Origin: Lentimicrobiaceae bacterium
GTDB lineage: Bacteria; Bacteroidota; Bacteroidia; Bacteroidales; JAGONC01
NCBI GenBank assembly: GCA_017993235.1
Contig: JAGONC010000005.1
Coordinates: 1-64,000, forward strand
Length of the DNA: 64,000 bases
Direction: 5' to 3'
Positions within the stretch are counted from its first letter, which is position 1. Each line of letters opens with the position of its first letter. Position numbers and translations under genes: made by a program. Under the pieces are notes generated by a model. That model ran no database searches, was not told where the DNA came from, and saw only the letters and a list, made by a program, of their open reading frames with translations. Below are positions 62,468 to 64,000 of the stretch, in pieces.

Positions 62468-62799
62468 ATCATCCCATTTTATCCTCGAAATTAATGAAAT
62501 AAATCATCCATCATATATCCTGAATCGTTAATCACCCTATCAAGACTCCTCCCCCGAGTGGGGGAGGTTGGGAGGGGGCGGATCATACTTCCTGAAAGCA
62601 GGAGCTTTCAGGAAGTATCCGTCATCCCGGACCACTCCATCCAGCAGCTGGAAGAACTCCTTCCTCAGAACCTCAAATAAACTCTGCGGGGAATAAAAGC
62701 CTTTTTGGGTTACAAAGCAAGATGCATCAGGCCGAAGGCTTACCATCACACTGAAGGCTTACGTATTTATTTTCTGTCCAGTTTTTCAAGACCTCTGCA
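62262..62799. repeat. Rhs cassette repeat, copy C
   Basis: It has the same order as copy A: palindrome 62363-62401, start region, inverted palindrome 62543-62581, hairpin 62585-62618, and the full tail to GACCTCTGCA. The tail has a 1-base loss relative to A and B within the AAATAA region. Confidence 0.9.
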
Positions 62800-62834
62800 A
62801 AAGTGATTCTTTTTCAGATTATTGATATTAAAAG
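62468..62834. other. Non-coding part of repeat C and spacer
   Basis: This 367-bp stretch between cassette C and the next exported-protein gene consists of the upstream half of repeat C, then about 35 bp of AT-rich sequence. No gene is supported. Confidence 0.7.
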
Positions 62835-63293
62835 TTAATACGATTTATAAATTTTAATATTGTCAAGAATATTATCAAATAACTTTATATTAGGACATGA
62901 AACGTTTTCATATAAGATTGATAAATTATATCTTGAATAACTCTCCTCTCTAAAATAGTATACATTTTTCAAATGTTTTGCAGTATTTGTACAAATACCT
63001 TTTATTATTTTTATTTCTTCATCTAGAACAAATTCACTTAATATTTGACATGAATCTGTTGAAGTTAACGGTTTCTGGACCATTGGACCATATTGAATTG
63101 TTATAATAGAACTGTCAAGAAATGAAAAAGTTATAAAAAATCCTTCCTCATAACTAGTAAAAGTTTTTGTATTTGGCTCAAATATCTTAATTAACAAGTA
63201 GTAATTTCCAAAGAAAATAGTGTCAACTTTTTCTTGGGCAAAGGAATACATTGAATAACAAACACATGTAATTATAAATACTAACCGTTTCAT
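62835..63293 (-). CDS. Exported small protein, candidate immunity gene of cassette D
   Basis: A 152-residue protein with a signal peptide ([17 protein letters not shown]). The mature part is not recognised ([36 protein letters not shown]) and has cysteines that may pair. The gene is strongly AT-rich. Its ATG overlaps the stop of cassette D (ATGA), indicating coupled translation as in many toxin/immunity pairs. The function is inferred from position. Confidence 0.62.
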   Translation of the reverse strand: MKRLVFIITCVCYSMYSFAQEKVDTIFFGNYYLLIKIFEPNTKTFTSYEEGFFITFSFLDSSIITIQYGPMVQKPLTSTDSCQILSEFVLDEEIKIIKGICTNTAKHLKNVYYFREESYSRYNLSILYENVSCPNIKLFDNILDNIKIYKSY

Positions 63294-64000
63294 TTTATTT
63301 TTCTTTTTCGTAAGTTTATTTTTGTTTCATCTCGCACTGTTTTTATTTGTTTGTCAAGCTTTATATTTTGATCTTCTCTGCCAAAATTTGGAACCATAAC
63401 TTCAAATTCCGAATCCCACTCATATCCTAAAAAAACAGTCTTATAATCATGGAAGGGACTAAAATCCTTATTTCCTGCCTGATTTATATCATAAAAAAAG
63501 GCATGTCCATATGCTTCCTCAGCTAAATTTTGCGCTTGTCTTTCTTCACTCAGTTCATTACTTGTAATTATATAAACATTATCATCTGGGGAAGGTGAGT
63601 CCTCAGCACCAGGTATCATTGTTACTCCTTTCGTTCCATTTTCATCATCGCCGACCAATGGCTCAGATTTTCCCTTATCAGTATATTCCGAAGCTGTTGA
63701 AATAAAATAAATTATTTCGCTGTTAGCTAATGTTTTCAACGCAGTAAAGTTTGCCGATGAACCCTTGTACCTATTTAGTTTTGATACCCTAATTTCACCA
63801 TTCCGGTTGAATTTAATATATCTGGATTCTTTTTCTGTAAGTGTATTATTAATATTTCTTTTAGAGTCATCATCTTTAGCGATAACTCTCATCCCATCCG
63901 GATCGATAAACCGGATCGGGTTGTTCATGCAGTACGTGTAAGGAGACCATCTGCGGGATTTCTCCACCATTGGATCCACCACATGCCACCTCCCAATCTG
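63290..64000 (-). CDS. Rhs C-terminal cassette D, 5' part beyond window edge
   Basis: The frame is open to the window edge (236 codons visible). It begins in the shared core ([35 protein letters not shown]) and then becomes unique. The tip is about 200 residues: [20 protein letters not shown], a segment with a possible metallopeptidase-like [12 protein letters not shown] near its middle, and a basic end (INLRKRKIK). The upstream part outside the window will show whether this is another orphan or the end of a full-length Rhs protein. The tip function is unknown. Confidence 0.7.
   Translation of the reverse strand, partial: QIGRWHVVDPMVEKSRRWSPYTYCMNNPIRFIDPDGMRVIAKDDDSKRNINNTLTEKESRYIKFNRNGEIRVSKLNRYKGSSANFTALKTLANSEIIYFISTASEYTDKGKSEPLVGDDENGTKGVTMIPGAEDSPSPDDNVYIITSNELSEERQAQNLAEEAYGHAFFYDINQAGNKDFSPFHDYKTVFLGYEWDSEFEVMVPNFGREDQNIKLDKQIKTVRDETKINLRKRKIK

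Overview
The window looks like a chromosomal segment of an anaerobic, fermentative member of the Bacteroidota (Bacteroidales/Marinilabiliales-like). Supporting signs are many upstream boxes of the phylum-typical -7 form TAnnTTTG, a type IX secretion/gliding-type C-terminal domain, families largely confined to the phylum (DUF4271, DUF2807 with a barrel, ECF sigma plus anti-sigma pairs) and an oxygen-sensitive [FeFe]-hydrogenase locus. No rRNA, tRNA or CRISPR array was seen.

Layout. 1-6.3 kb: the end-truncated (p)ppGpp synthetase/hydrolase gene, a divergent T9SS-type cell-surface protein, a DUF4126 membrane protein and a methyltransferase. 6.6-18.7 kb: one minus-strand run of ten genes that contains the whole trimeric NAD-linked [FeFe]-hydrogenase (hydC, hydB, hydA), all three H-cluster maturases (hydG, hydF, hydE) and four signalling proteins. 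One of these is a histidine kinase whose input domain is itself a hydrogenase-like H-cluster domain lacking the proton-relay cysteine. The operon therefore appears to carry its own H2/redox-sensing phosphorelay. 19.1-21.9 kb: a separate Cache-PAS kinase with a LuxR-type regulator. 22-29.3 kb: GAPDH, a 1371-residue PPDK-like phosphotransfer protein without a PEP/pyruvate barrel, and LepA. 29.4-32.7 kb: ECF sigma, anti-sigma and envelope protein.

32.9-46.6 kb is a carbon-metabolism stretch built around acetate: acetate kinase, a porin-like protein, AMP-forming acetyl-CoA synthetase, an OFA-family transporter, an ADP-forming acyl-CoA synthetase fused to a GNAT acetyltransferase, and a Sir2 deacetylase. 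The last three kinds of gene together make a plausible acetylation/deacetylation control loop for Acs. Then come DUF4271, HemD, RnpA, YidD, a S41 protease, an O-antigen-ligase-like protein, cytidine deaminase, GtrA, an M28 peptidase, a Mut7-C RNase, a ZIP transporter and a CDF transporter.

56.3 kb to the right edge is an accessory region. A small secreted protein with three YIDDI[PS]F repeats is followed by a minus-strand array of at least four orphan Rhs C-terminal cassettes. Each unit is built from a nearly identical repeat (a conserved hairpin, an inverted pair of REP-like palindromes, and a short Rhs core ending in [16 protein letters not shown]), then a different C-terminal tip, then a small secreted, lipoprotein or membrane gene that could be the matching immunity protein. 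One tip is a JAMM/MPN metallopeptidase-like domain. One unit is fused to an IS21 istB remnant, and a MazF/PemK toxin remnant sits at another repeat boundary. This array is the most unusual system in the window. A full-length Rhs parent, if there is one, would lie beyond position 64000.
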